A DNA stretch of 64,000 nt from Chryseobacterium indologenes (GTDB lineage: Bacteria > Bacteroidota > Bacteroidia > Flavobacteriales > Weeksellaceae), in contig LAZY01000013.1 of assembly GCA_001013295.1 (NCBI GenBank), forward strand, positions 26,001 through 90,000, given 5' to 3'. The position numbers and the translations under genes were made by a program. Below are positions 9,173 through 19,254 of the stretch, one piece after another (position 1 is the stretch's first letter; each line of letters starts with the position of its first letter). Under the pieces are notes generated by a model. That model did not search any database. It saw only the letters and a program-made list of their open reading frames with translations, and was not told the origin of the DNA.

Positions 9173-9835
9173 ATGAAGAAGTTATTATTAGTATTCGGAC
9201 TGATATTTTCACATTTGACATTTGCACAAACCGCAAAAGAAATTATAGATAAAAATATTGAATTATCCGGAGGGTTAACCAGCTGGAAACTTTTAAATTC
9301 AGTATTGCTTCAGGGAAAAGTGGTGCTGGGAATCAAAGATGAATATCCGATAAAAATTTATCAGCAGCGTCCGAATCTTACCAAAACTCTGATTACAACC
9401 GGCGGAAAAGAAACTGCCATTGAAGGGTTTGACGGAACTAAGGGCTATGCGATGAATTATGCAACCAATAAACTTCAGGAATATACTGAATATGTACCGG
9501 AAAGTTTTGATAACGACTTTATTGATTGGGAAAGTAAAGGTTTTGAAGCCAAATATCTAGGAAAAGAAAAAGTGGGAGAGATCTACTGTCATAAAGTAGA
9601 GCTTACCAAGAATGTCAATAAGAACATGTACTATTTTGATACAAAGACTTATATGCTTTTAAAAGAGGTCAAAAAAGATGAAACACTGGTATATTCCGAC
9701 TACAAAAAGGTAGGAAACGTGGTGATGCCTTTCAGAATTGAATCTTCAAGTCCTAAGAAAGATGGAGACTATGTTATGATCCTTAATAAAGTGGATGTTA
9801 ACAAGGTTTTTCCTGCCAATATTTTTAAATTTTAA
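9173..9835 (+). CDS. Secreted LolA/LolB-like protein
   Basis: Encodes 220 residues with a cleavable signal peptide (ends at LTFAQ, about residue 19). The opening AKEIIDKNIELSGG followed by alternating beta-strands and the late FRIESS strand resembles outer-membrane lipoprotein-sorting (LolA-like) proteins and related periplasmic half-barrel folds of Bacteroidetes. No enzymatic motif is visible. A glutathione peroxidase gene follows after 37 bases and may be cotranscribed. Confidence 0.7.
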   Translation: MKKLLLVFGLIFSHLTFAQTAKEIIDKNIELSGGLTSWKLLNSVLLQGKVVLGIKDEYPIKIYQQRPNLTKTLITTGGKETAIEGFDGTKGYAMNYATNKLQEYTEYVPESFDNDFIDWESKGFEAKYLGKEKVGEIYCHKVELTKNVNKNMYYFDTKTYMLLKEVKKDETLVYSDYKKVGNVVMPFRIESSSPKKDGDYVMILNKVDVNKVFPANIFKF

Positions 9836-9872
9836 TTCAACAGTGGCGTATGCTGCATAAAATTGATAAAAA

Positions 9873-10448
9873 ATGAAAAATGTTTTTTTACTGCTGCTTT
9901 CCTTTGTAACATTTTTACAAAGTTGCACAAACCAAAAAAGTGAAATCTCTAAAGCTAAAACCAAAGAACTTATGGGAAAAACAATATATGACTTTACCGT
10001 AGAAAGTCTGGATGGTAAGGAAATCAATTTTGCTGATTTTAAAGGAAAGAAGATCCTGATCGTCAATACGGCTTCAGAATGTGGGTTTACTCCACAGTAT
10101 GCTGATCTTGAAAAAGTATATGAAGAGTATAAAGATAAATTGGTAGTGGTAGGGTTTCCTGCCAATAACTTCGGTGGACAGGAGCCGGGAACCAATACAG
10201 AAATTGGAGCATTTTGCCAGAAAAATTATGGAGTAACTTTCCCAATGGCAGCAAAAGTTTCCGTGAAAGGAGATGATATGGCACCTATCTTCAAATACCT
10301 TACAGAACAGGAACTGAACGGGGTAAAGAATACAACGATCCTTTGGAACTTTACTAAATTTCTGATCGATGAAAACGGAAAACTGATCGATAGCTATGTA
10401 AGTACTACCAAACCGACAAGTGAGGCAATTACAAAACATTTGAAATAA
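9873..10448 (+). CDS. Glutathione peroxidase-like thiol peroxidase, lipoprotein
   Basis: A 191-residue member of the glutathione peroxidase family. The N-terminus is a lipoprotein signal (FVTFLQSC, Cys18), so it acts in the envelope. The peroxidatic Cys70 lies in NTASECGFTPQY, where selenoproteins have Sec. The GFPANNFGGQEPG loop with the catalytic Gln and the WNFTKFLID segment with the catalytic Trp/Asn follow. Bacterial Cys enzymes of this type generally use thioredoxin rather than glutathione to reduce lipid and hydrogen peroxides. Confidence 0.9.
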   Translation: MKNVFLLLLSFVTFLQSCTNQKSEISKAKTKELMGKTIYDFTVESLDGKEINFADFKGKKILIVNTASECGFTPQYADLEKVYEEYKDKLVVVGFPANNFGGQEPGTNTEIGAFCQKNYGVTFPMAAKVSVKGDDMAPIFKYLTEQELNGVKNTTILWNFTKFLIDENGKLIDSYVSTTKPTSEAITKHLK

Positions 10449-10481
10449 AAATAAAAAATAAGCATAGACTTATTATCTCCC

Positions 10482-10546
10482 GACTCCGCTCAACATGACT
10501 GTTTCATGATCCATCAGGTATTAGAAATGTCACGCTGAGCGGAGTC
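10482..10546. repeat. Intergenic inverted repeat, GACTCCG family, copy 2
   Basis: Arms GACTCCGCTCAACATGAC and GTCACGCTGAGCGGAGTC pair with two mismatches around a 29-base centre. The same core sequence and orientation occur at 6317-6383. It lies between convergent genes (glutathione peroxidase and the NAD(P)-binding protein). Confidence 0.8.
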
Positions 10547-10596
10547 GAAGCGTTTAGAGTAGGTATCATGAATCAGAAGTCTTTGTTTTTTAGGAG

Positions 10597-11256
10597 CTAG
10601 TCTCCAATAACTTTTTCCGCAAAACAGAAGATATTTCCAAGCTTGATACTCGAGTAGCCATTACTTTTTATTTTAGAAGAATTAATCATTGCTTTTGCCA
10701 GAATATTGGTAGGTAAAGGCTTCTGGCTTTCCAGCAATCCTAGTTTATTGGCAAATTTGATGATCCGGCTGCCCAGAACTTCACCGGTTCTTTCAGAATC
10801 TTTTCTCTCCAGCATACCCGGTTTGAAAATGGTGATTTTATTGAAATGTAATTGCTTTACAGCTTCTTCCAGCTCACCTTTCATTTTAGAATAAAAAATC
10901 CTGGAATCCGGGCTGGCTCCATAAGCAGATACCAGAATATAATCCTCCACTTCATTTTCTTTAGCCGCTTTGGCAAATTCATATTGATAGTCAAAGTCTA
11001 CTTTTCGCTGGGCTTCCTTACTTCCGGCATCCTTTAAAGTAGTTCCCAGGCACGAGAAGGCAACATCTCCCTTTACCATTCCTTTCCACTCTTCAGGCTT
11101 TTCAAAATTCACCACATGAACCTTAAGTCTGTCATTCTGAATATCAACAGGCTTTCTCACAAAAATATCGACTTCCTCGAAAGCCTTGTCGTTGAGTAAC
11201 TGATTAACCAGATCCTTTCCTGTAGCGCCTGTAGCGCCGATTACTAAAGCTTTCAT
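10597..11256 (-). CDS. NAD(P)-binding atypical SDR protein
   Basis: Encodes 219 residues starting with the dinucleotide-binding loop GATGATG (residues 8-14) of atypical short-chain dehydrogenases. The later segments VAFSCLGTT, DYILVSAYGA and FKPGMLERK match the NAD(P)H-binding/HTATIP2-like oxidoreductase group, which lacks a standard catalytic YxxxK and includes redox sensors. Substrate unknown. It is divergent from the MmcQ/YjbR gene, with a heptamer repeat array between them. Confidence 0.85.
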   Translation of the reverse strand: MKALVIGATGATGKDLVNQLLNDKAFEEVDIFVRKPVDIQNDRLKVHVVNFEKPEEWKGMVKGDVAFSCLGTTLKDAGSKEAQRKVDFDYQYEFAKAAKENEVEDYILVSAYGASPDSRIFYSKMKGELEEAVKQLHFNKITIFKPGMLERKDSERTGEVLGSRIIKFANKLGLLESQKPLPTNILAKAMINSSKIKSNGYSSIKLGNIFCFAEKVIGD

Positions 11257-11310
11257 AACAATGGGGTTTGATGTAATAGTATTTTCTTTCTTAAATTTAC
11301 TAAATTTGAT

Positions 11311-11352
11311 TAAAAGATAAAAGATAAAAGATAAAAGATAAAAGATAAAAGA
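11311..11352. repeat. Six tandem copies of a 7-base unit (TAAAAGA)
   Basis: Six perfect tandem copies of TAAAAGA (equally AGATAAA, phase-shifted) lie in the divergent intergenic region between the SDR gene and the MmcQ/YjbR gene. The array is about 55 bases upstream of each start codon, inside the likely promoter zone. Copy number could vary by slippage. A related AGAY-heptamer array is at 15036-15097. Confidence 0.9.
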
Positions 11353-11406
11353 ATACTTTAAACATCAATTACCATTTATCGCATCACATTACATTACTAA
11401 AAAACT

Positions 11407-11763
11407 ATGAACGCTAACGAAATATTAGATTATTGTCTTGCCAAAAAGGGAGTCACAGAAAGTTTTCCTTTTGATAATGAAACGCTTGTACTGAAAGTAG
11501 ATACCAAAATGTTTTTATTGATGGCACTGGAAAAACAGCCACTATCCATCAATGTAAAAACAGAGCCGGAATGGAGTGCAGAGCTTCGTGAGCAGCATCC
11601 TCAGATCACAGGGGCCTACCATATGAATAAAACCCATTGGAATTCAGTAATGGTAGACGGACTGAAAAGAGAGTTAATTTTTAAGCTTATTGATCAATCC
11701 TATGACCTGGTTTTTAAATCTCTGACCAAAAAAGCTCAGAATGCAGTGAATGATTCTCAGTAA
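11407..11763 (+). CDS. MmcQ/YjbR-family protein
   Basis: A 118-residue protein of the MmcQ/YjbR family, small proteins with a CyaY-like double-wing fold proposed to bind DNA. Typical signatures are the N-terminal YCLAKKGVTESFPFDNETLVLKV, the PLSINVKTEPEWSAELREQHP segment, and the WNSV followed by a helix ending in SYDLVFKSL. Length is standard. Cellular role is not established for the family. Confidence 0.9.
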   Translation: MNANEILDYCLAKKGVTESFPFDNETLVLKVDTKMFLLMALEKQPLSINVKTEPEWSAELREQHPQITGAYHMNKTHWNSVMVDGLKRELIFKLIDQSYDLVFKSLTKKAQNAVNDSQ

Positions 11764-11833
11764 ATAAGGTAGATTAAGGTACGGAATTTGTTATCTGTTA
11801 TCAGTGAAATATCTAACCCTAAATATAATACCA

Positions 11834-12343
11834 ATGCGAAATCACCTTTTATTATTCATGACAGCCGGTACGCTGATGTTATCAAGCTGTACCAAACCAG
11901 AAAAGAAAAACCAGACAGAACCTAAATCCAGTACTTCTACAACTGCAACAGAAAATACAACTTCAGAAACAGTGCCTGGCAATCTTAAATTAGAATTTTC
12001 AGGAACAGACAATTTTACTATTAAAAATGCCAAACTGAAGGTAAGTTTGTACGGAGTTGATGAAAATTTAGCAGATGCTCCTGCTACTTTAATTGCAGAA
12101 CATGAATACGAGCAGAAATCAGTTCCTTTTACGATTGATTTTCCGGTACCTGCGGATGCAGAAAGCAAAATCAACCCAAAACCAACTCATGGAGTGAAAT
12201 ATTATATTGCGACCGAATGGGATTCTGATGGTAACGGTAAAGCTAATGAAAAAGGAGATATATTTATTGATCATGATAAACAATTTCCTACAGTGAAACT
12301 GGACGGTCAGACTCAGAAGGTTTATTTGAAAGTATTGAAATAA
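11834..12343 (+). CDS. YbaY/YscW-like lipoprotein
   Basis: The ATG at 11834 is preferred to the upstream GTG at 11804 because it gives a proper lipoprotein signal (TLMLSSC). The mature region of about 150 residues has a Ser/Thr-rich linker and then a beta-sandwich-like domain. Its strands VSLYGVDENLADAPATLIAEHEY and the later YYIATEWDSDGNGKANEKGD resemble YbaY/YscW-type lipoproteins, which are proposed chaperones or stabilisers in the outer membrane. The resemblance is by pattern only. A bidirectional terminator separates it from ribF. Confidence 0.6.
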   Translation: MRNHLLLFMTAGTLMLSSCTKPEKKNQTEPKSSTSTTATENTTSETVPGNLKLEFSGTDNFTIKNAKLKVSLYGVDENLADAPATLIAEHEYEQKSVPFTIDFPVPADAESKINPKPTHGVKYYIATEWDSDGNGKANEKGDIFIDHDKQFPTVKLDGQTQKVYLKVLK

Positions 12344-12350
12344 AATAACA

Positions 12351-12386
12351 AAAAGGGCTATTCATCATGTATGAATAGCCCTTTTT
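12351..12386. terminator. Bidirectional terminator
   Basis: A perfect 15-bp stem (AAAAGGGCTATTCAT with ATGAATAGCCCTTTT) around a 5-base loop, with A and T runs on both sides. It serves the convergent lipoprotein gene and ribF. Confidence 0.9.
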
Positions 12387-12391
12387 ATATC

Positions 12392-13312
12392 TTAAAAATT
12401 AAATTCTTCTGTTAATCGTTTATCTTCATCCAGTCTTTCAATCAGTTTTTCCAGACCTTCAAATTTAATTTCATCATGAAGGAAATCTCTGAACCTGACG
12501 GTTATTTTTTCATCGTAAATATCGTCATCAAAATCCAGAATATACACTTCAATCGTTAATTTCTCTCCATTTACCGTTGGATTGGTTCCAATACTCAGCA
12601 TTCCTTTGTATTGGTTTCCTTTTACTAGTACTTCCACGATATAGGCTCCTTTTTTAGGTAAAAGCTTAATCGATTCCGTATCAATATTGGCGGTAGGGTA
12701 GCCAATCGTTCTTCCGATCTTCTTTCCGTGGACCACTGTGCCTGATACTGAGTAGGGATACCCCAGCATTTCATTGGCATCTTTAATATTCCCGGTTAAA
12801 AGGGCATTACGAACCTTTGTTGAGCTGATATTGTTTTCATGGATATTGATCGCTTCCATTTGTTCTACTTCAAAGTCAAGTTCTTTAGACAGTTTTTGAA
12901 GAAGCTCAAAATTTCCGCTTTTATTTTTTCCGAAAGAATGATCGTATCCTATAATAAGGTATTTTACATTAAGTTTATCAACCAAAATCTGACGTACAAA
13001 CTCTTCTCCGGTCAGGTTTCTGAATTCATCATCAAACTCTTTCAGAAAAAGATTATCAATATTATATTTTTGAATCAGTTCCTTCTTTTCCTCAATGGTG
13101 TTCAGAAGCTTTAAATCTTCATTGGGATTAAAAACAAACCTTGGATGAGGCCAGAAAGTAAGAATTGCAGTTTCCAGATTATTTTCTGTGCCCACATTGA
13201 TCAATTCATCAATAATACTCTTATGCCCGAGATGTACTCCGTCAAACATACCTAAAGACAATGCTAGAGGCTTTTGAGAGGAATAATCTGTAAAATTCTT
13301 GAAAACTTTCAA
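12392..13312 (-). CDS. ribF: Bifunctional riboflavin kinase / FAD synthetase
   Basis: Makes FMN from riboflavin and then FAD from FMN. The N-terminal nucleotidyltransferase domain carries LGMFDGVHLGHKSII and the later GYDHSFGKNKSG and ISSTKVRNAL. The C-terminal kinase domain shows VVHGKKIGRTIGYPTANI and MLSIGTNPTVNG. The frame is open further upstream, but a TTG at 13312 gives MKVFKNFTDY and about 306 residues, the family's usual length; an upstream ATG at 13363 would add 17 residues with no homology. The TTG start is therefore an inference. Confidence 0.93.
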   Translation of the reverse strand: MKVFKNFTDYSSQKPLALSLGMFDGVHLGHKSIIDELINVGTENNLETAILTFWPHPRFVFNPNEDLKLLNTIEEKKELIQKYNIDNLFLKEFDDEFRNLTGEEFVRQILVDKLNVKYLIIGYDHSFGKNKSGNFELLQKLSKELDFEVEQMEAINIHENNISSTKVRNALLTGNIKDANEMLGYPYSVSGTVVHGKKIGRTIGYPTANIDTESIKLLPKKGAYIVEVLVKGNQYKGMLSIGTNPTVNGEKLTIEVYILDFDDDIYDEKITVRFRDFLHDEIKFEGLEKLIERLDEDKRLTEEFNF

Positions 13313-13470
13313 AACGGAAAAAATTTTGATTGCAAATATAGATATAATGTAACAATCTATCAAGATAACAATGTATCAATATTTTTAACCGGAAAAAATG
13401 ATTGGTACATTGATAAATTACAGCATTGGTAAATTTGTAAAAAGCATGATAAAAATCTTTTTTTTACCAA

Positions 13471-15029
<1,559 letters not shown>

Positions 15030-15035
15030 TAAATT

Positions 15036-15097
15036 AGACACAAGATGCCAGATACCAGACATGAGACTTTACGTTGTCTGAAATCTGAAATCTGAAA
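15036..15097. repeat. AGAY heptamer array in the atpD-atpC spacer
   Basis: Five consecutive in-phase heptamers on the plus strand begin AGAC or AGAT (AGACACA, AGATGCC, AGATACC, AGACATG, AGACTTT; 15036-15070). After a 6-base spacer come three TCTGAAA copies (15077-15097), which read as AGATTTC-type heptamers on the other strand. The array therefore has an inverted layout. It lies in the 87-base gap between two genes that are normally cotranscribed. Confidence 0.75.
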
Positions 15098-15116
15098 TCT
15101 TCAAATCTAAATTAAA

Positions 15117-15398
15117 ATGAATATAAAAATATTAACACCGGAATATGTAGTTTTTGAAGGAGAAGTAAACTCTGTATTATTGCCTGGAAAAAATGGTGAA
15201 TTCCACATCATGAAAAACCACGCAGGAATCGTTTCTTCTTTAATTGGTGGGAAAGTAAAGCTTTTTACAAACTCTGTAGATGAAGCTTATGCTAAAAACC
15301 TAACCAAAGAAAATGATAAAGACTCTGTTTTTTCATATTCTATCAAGAGCGGTGTTGTGGAATTTAATCATAACAAAGGAATTATCCTTTGCGAATAA
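15117..15398 (+). CDS. atpC: F1 ATP synthase subunit epsilon
   Basis: A 93-residue epsilon subunit, the rotor-stalk and regulatory subunit of F1. It contains the N-terminal beta-sandwich (MNIKILTPEYVVFEGEVNSVLLPGKNGEFHIMKNHAG, where the GEF-x-I-x-x-NHA motif is typical) and lacks the long C-terminal helical hairpin, as usual in Bacteroidetes. It follows atpD and is followed by a strong terminator. Confidence 0.93.
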   Translation: MNIKILTPEYVVFEGEVNSVLLPGKNGEFHIMKNHAGIVSSLIGGKVKLFTNSVDEAYAKNLTKENDKDSVFSYSIKSGVVEFNHNKGIILCE

Positions 15399-15427
15399 TT
15401 AAATGAAAAGCTAAATATATTTTCAAG

Positions 15428-15457
15428 AAAGTGTAACTTTGTGTTACACTTTTTTTA
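15428..15457 (+). terminator. Terminator of the atpD-atpC unit
   Basis: A perfect stem AAAGTGTAAC / GTTACACTTT with a 5-base loop and a T run, about 30 bases after the atpC stop. Confidence 0.9.
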
Positions 15458-15479
15458 TTTATGTATAAGTCATGATTCT

Positions 15480-16298
15480 ATGAAGAGCGGTACAATCATT
15501 TTCTTTACACTACTGGGAATTTTCCTTAATGGCCAGAACATCAAAACCAAAAGAGGAGTCATCAATTTAGACGGAATTCCGGTCGCCAAAATTTCGAATA
15601 AGTCCAGCGAATATACGTTTATGGATCTGAAAGAGACTCCGTTGTACACTATAAAATTTATTGATAAAAGTATTGTAGATTCTGTAAGAGACAGCTATAT
15701 CAGCATCAACAGAGTGTACAACAGAGATAAAATCATTGAAGTGGATTACAGCTCTCCCTCTGCGTTTTCCGGAGAAGAAAAATCAGCAGTTTTTACCTCA
15801 GTGAAAGACCTTAAAATTATTGACAATAAAGGAATCAATGTAAAAAACCTTGACGAACTTTTTTCCAATGTTCCCAAAAGAAAGCTGGATACGAAGACCA
15901 AAGAAGCCTATGTCATCAGGAAGAAGATTGATAAGTTGAATATTGAGGTCAATAAAGTGGGTGAAATTCTAAGCAATGGAGTTCCTGTGGGGTATTTTAC
16001 AAATCTGCCGGTAAGCTTTGGTTCAGAAGATACCATTATGGATAAAACGCCTATAGATATTGAGATCTATGATGCTAAAAGCAAACTTATAGGAAGGTAT
16101 ATTACGACAACCAAACAATTAAAAACCGCAGGAGGAAAATCCTTTACGATCTACAAGGAAATGTCCGGAAGAGCCTCTATTCTAAAGTTTCCTACTTATA
16201 AAGCACTTGTAGAACGTATGGCGATCATGGATCCGAATTTTATAAAAGTTCAGGATAAAGTATCTGTAGGACCTGTTACAAAAGATACTCCTAATTAA
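15480..16298 (+). CDS. Exported protein of unknown function
   Basis: The ATG at 15480 is chosen over 15441 because it begins a signal peptide (MKSGTIIFFTLLGIFLNGQ). The mature protein of about 253 residues is rich in beta-strand and Lys, with a repeated motif: an early VINLDGIPVAKISNKSSEYTF and a late VNKVGEILSNGVPVGYF, both of the form NGVPVG/DGIPVA followed by a strand. This suggests an internal duplication. I recognise no family. It stands alone after the ATP synthase terminator. Confidence 0.65.
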   Translation: MKSGTIIFFTLLGIFLNGQNIKTKRGVINLDGIPVAKISNKSSEYTFMDLKETPLYTIKFIDKSIVDSVRDSYISINRVYNRDKIIEVDYSSPSAFSGEEKSAVFTSVKDLKIIDNKGINVKNLDELFSNVPKRKLDTKTKEAYVIRKKIDKLNIEVNKVGEILSNGVPVGYFTNLPVSFGSEDTIMDKTPIDIEIYDAKSKLIGRYITTTKQLKTAGGKSFTIYKEMSGRASILKFPTYKALVERMAIMDPNFIKVQDKVSVGPVTKDTPN

Positions 16299-16403
16299 AA
16301 CTCGTTATTTTAAGTATAATAAAGGTCTCTTGTATTATTTAATTTTCTTTTATCCTATTTTCGAGGCTTTATTCATGAACAATTTATCAACGTTATCTTT
16401 ATC

Positions 16404-16460
16404 CATTCCGAAGGAACCTCAACATCGTATAAAAATGATAGTTTAGATTCCTTCGGAATG
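16404..16460. repeat. Inverted repeat, ATTCCTTCGGAATG family, copy 1
   Basis: Arms CATTCCGAAGGAA (16404-16416) and TTCCTTCGGAATG (16448-16460) are exact inverse complements. The centre ends in TATAAAAATGATAGTTTAGA, nearly identical to the centre of the copy at 19059-19114. Confidence 0.85.
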
Positions 16461-16503
16461 AAAAAGTGTACGCATAGATTTACAAATAATTCAATTCAAT
16501 TGG

Positions 16504-16522
16504 AACGGGCTTTAGCCCGTTT
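16504..16522. repeat. Short palindrome AACGGGCTTTAGCCCGTTT
   Basis: A 7-8 bp stem (AACGGGC / GCCCGTT) with a TTTA loop. The same GGGCTTTAGCCC core occurs at 38329-38352, where it is followed by a T run and acts as a terminator. Here no strong T run follows. Confidence 0.75.
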
Positions 16523-16699
16523 GGAATAAACAATAAATTCCTTCGGCTTTAGCCTAAACTTATAAGCCCGATTTTTTGATCAGTAATTTCGGAATTGAAA
16601 AGATCTACATCATTCAGAAAGGTAAAAAGAACTTTATTTTCATGTTCAATTGAAAAAATACCCATTTTTAGAAAATCCCGGAGAAAAATTGGAACAATT

Positions 16700-18895
16700 T
16701 TATAAACTCAAAATGACCCCATTTTCTCTCAATTGCTGCATAGGTTTTGAAAACCAGAACAATTCAAAATCTTCAAAATTTTCCTCAAATTGATTCTTAA
16801 GTTGTTGAATAGTAGGTTTTTTCTGATTTTCAATCGCATTTTCATTTAGAACTTCGATCAGCCATTGAGCTTTGTCTTCTTCCAGCTCTACCTTCACAAT
16901 ATTGGTTTTTAAGTGGAATGTAAGAAGCGTATACGTACCAGAATATTTCTTTTTATTTTTTATGCGATTCTCAGCGATTACATTTTTGGTTAAAAAGATC
17001 ACTTTTGAGTTGAGCTTAAGATTAAACTGGCCATCTTCCAAAAGACAGTCGTGAATATAGTCCGGGTGAATAGTTGTTCTCGGAATTTTAAAATCGAACC
17101 ATTCCTGAAGTGGAAGTTCAAAATTAATTCCGTGCATATAATTGAAAAGAGATTTTTTCAGTCCGAAGCTGAATTTGTTATGATCAATTCCGGTTTTATC
17201 TTTGAAGTCAATATCATTGTTGGCAAACTGTATTTCCTGTTTTGCCGGAACAACCCCGAAATCTTCAGGACTCATTCCAACCGGCGAATGAGCAGTCATG
17301 GCAAACTGATGCCAAAATCCACTTTGGAGAACTCCCATCTCAAACAGTTGGCGAACCATTTCTAACGAGTCTACGGTTTCCTGAATGGTTTGGGTAGGGT
17401 AGCCATACATCAGATAGGCATGAACCATAATTCCTGCTTCTGTAAAATTTCTTGTTACATTAGCAACCTGTTCTACGGAAACACCTTTGTCAATTAATTT
17501 TAATAATCGGTCACTGGCTACTTCAAGACCTCCGGAAACTGCGACGCATCCTGAAAGTTTTAGAAGGTAGCATAAGTCGCGGGTGAAACTTTTTTCAAAA
17601 CGGATATTCGTCCACCAGGTTACCACCAGGTTTCTTCGGAGGATTTCCAGAGCAACTTCCCGCATCAATGCAGGAGGAGCTGCTTCATCTACAAAATGGA
17701 ATCCTGTTTCACCTGTTGTTCTGATCAGTTCTTCAATCCGGTCTACCAGAATTTTAGCAGAAATAGGTTCGTAGATTTTGATGTAGTCTAAAGAAATGTC
17801 GCAAAAAGTACATTTTCCCCAATAGCATCCGTGGGCCATGGTCAGCTTATTCCATCTGCCATCACTCCATAAGCTGTGCATTGGATTAGCGATTTCAATA
17901 ACGGAAATATACTGATCCAGTTTTAAATCCGTATAATCTGGTGTGCCAATATCTGACTGTTTATAATCGTGTCTTTTGGAATTGTTTTTATAAACGACTT
18001 CCTGATTCTCAAGTAAAAAAGTTCTTTTGTACTGAGGTTCTTCATTTTGCTCAGGATGAAGAATATTTTCACATAGAAGTTCGAGAGGAACTTCACCGTC
18101 ATCTAATGTTATAAAATCAAAAAATTCAAATACTCTCTGATCTTTAATTTCTCTAAGTTCTGTGTTTGGAAAACCACCACCCATTGCAATTTTAATGTGT
18201 GGATAATGCTTTTTGATAAACTGTGCACATTTAAAACCGGAGTACAGGTTTCCTGGAAAAGGTATTGAAAAACAAACCAATTTAGGCTGAACAACTTCTA
18301 TTTTTTCGCGGAGAATTTTTAAAGTAAATTCATCGATAAAAGTTTCTGCTCCGGATAGTTTAGCATATAATTCATCAAAAGAATTGGCACTTTTTCCAAG
18401 GCGTTCTGCATATCTGCTGAAACCGAAGTCGGCATCAATATTCTCGACAATATAATCTGAAATATCTTCTAAATAAAGCGTTGCCAGGTGCTTTGCTTTA
18501 TCTTGCAGTCCCATATTCCCAAAAGCAAACTCCATATCATCCAGTTGGTTGAAACGGGAGGCTTCCGGAAGAAAATTCATACTGCAGATCTGCCTTGCCA
18601 GCGTAGGGCTTTTTCCTTGCAAAAAAGGAATAACCTGATCGATTGTTTTAAGATATTCTTGCCGTAAAGCAAATATTCGCTGGGAATTTTCAGAGGTATT
18701 CTGAAGATCGATTTTTTTGCTGAAAACCTTCTCTATTCCTTTCTTTGAAAATAATTCCAGAATAACATCAATTCCCAAATCAAGCTGATAAGCGGAAATA
18801 TTTTTGGTATTTAAAAATCCTTTAATATAAGCAGTAGCAGGATAAGGAGTGTTAAGCTGGGTAAAAGGCGGGGTAATAAGAAGCAGGTCTTTCAA
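16700..18895 (-). CDS. Radical SAM protein with B12-binding-type domain
   Basis: A 731-residue enzyme. The N-terminal part resembles a cobalamin-binding Rossmann domain (LLLITPPFTQLNTPYPATAYIKGFL at the start, then KLVCFSIPFPGNLYSGF and KIAMGGGFPNTELRE about 205-250). The radical SAM core begins with Cys357, Cys362 and Cys365 in HGCYWGKCTFCDIS, which would bind the 4Fe-4S cluster and SAM; the spacing is C-x4-C-x2-C rather than the usual C-x3-C-x2-C. It continues with GFHFVDEAAPP, VSGGLEVASDRLL and YLMYGYPTQT. The C-terminal 200 residues are not assigned. Such proteins do methylations or rearrangements on lipids, cofactors or natural products; the substrate is unknown. No partner gene lies alongside. 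Confidence 0.85.
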   Translation of the reverse strand: MKDLLLITPPFTQLNTPYPATAYIKGFLNTKNISAYQLDLGIDVILELFSKKGIEKVFSKKIDLQNTSENSQRIFALRQEYLKTIDQVIPFLQGKSPTLARQICSMNFLPEASRFNQLDDMEFAFGNMGLQDKAKHLATLYLEDISDYIVENIDADFGFSRYAERLGKSANSFDELYAKLSGAETFIDEFTLKILREKIEVVQPKLVCFSIPFPGNLYSGFKCAQFIKKHYPHIKIAMGGGFPNTELREIKDQRVFEFFDFITLDDGEVPLELLCENILHPEQNEEPQYKRTFLLENQEVVYKNNSKRHDYKQSDIGTPDYTDLKLDQYISVIEIANPMHSLWSDGRWNKLTMAHGCYWGKCTFCDISLDYIKIYEPISAKILVDRIEELIRTTGETGFHFVDEAAPPALMREVALEILRRNLVVTWWTNIRFEKSFTRDLCYLLKLSGCVAVSGGLEVASDRLLKLIDKGVSVEQVANVTRNFTEAGIMVHAYLMYGYPTQTIQETVDSLEMVRQLFEMGVLQSGFWHQFAMTAHSPVGMSPEDFGVVPAKQEIQFANNDIDFKDKTGIDHNKFSFGLKKSLFNYMHGINFELPLQEWFDFKIPRTTIHPDYIHDCLLEDGQFNLKLNSKVIFLTKNVIAENRIKNKKKYSGTYTLLTFHLKTNIVKVELEEDKAQWLIEVLNENAIENQKKPTIQQLKNQFEENFEDFELFWFSKPMQQLRENGVILSL

Positions 18896-19254
18896 CAGAA
18901 ATTTTTTGCAAAGTTATTCTAAAGTTTTTTCAGAAAAAAATTTTTTGCCCTGATTATAGACATGGAGAAGTTTTGTAAAATAGTATTCCTATGGAGTACT
19001 TTCAAAGAGAAGGATATAATTTGAATTCTAATGATAAGAATCAACGCACACTGTGTTTATTCCGAAGGAAGTCAGGCATAGTATAAAAAATAATAGTTTA
19101 GATTCCTTCAGAATGGACAGAGACGCTGTTGAAATGAAATACTAACAGAAAGAAGAATACAAATGAAAAATTAAGAATATAAGAATGCGTTTCGCTTTAA
19201 TCTGCTATACAACCTGTTGTCTTTTAATATTTCAGTATTGATTCAATAAAAGTT
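18896..19254. other. Gene-free gap with an intergenic repeat
   Basis: About 360 AT-rich bases upstream of the radical SAM gene. It must carry that gene's promoter, though no clear consensus match was found. It holds copy 2 of the ATTCCTTCGGAATG inverted repeat. Confidence 0.6.
19059..19114. repeat. Inverted repeat, ATTCCTTCGGAATG family, copy 2
   Basis: Arms ATTCCGAAGGAA and TTCCTTCAGAAT pair with one mismatch. The centre shares TATAAAAA-x-x-ATAGTTTAGA with copy 1 at 16404-16460, and the overall length is almost the same. Confidence 0.8.

Larger units (their letters stand above)
16299..16699. other. Gene-free gap with intergenic repeats
   Basis: About 400 bases between convergent genes. It contains two inverted-repeat elements, listed separately, and a second short CTTCGGCTTTAGCC segment just after them. 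No plausible coding frame was seen. Confidence 0.7.

Noticed and set aside
18896..19254. A cobalamin riboswitch upstream of the radical SAM gene
   Set aside because: No B12-box-like sequence was seen in the gap, which is mostly a repeat and AT-rich sequence.
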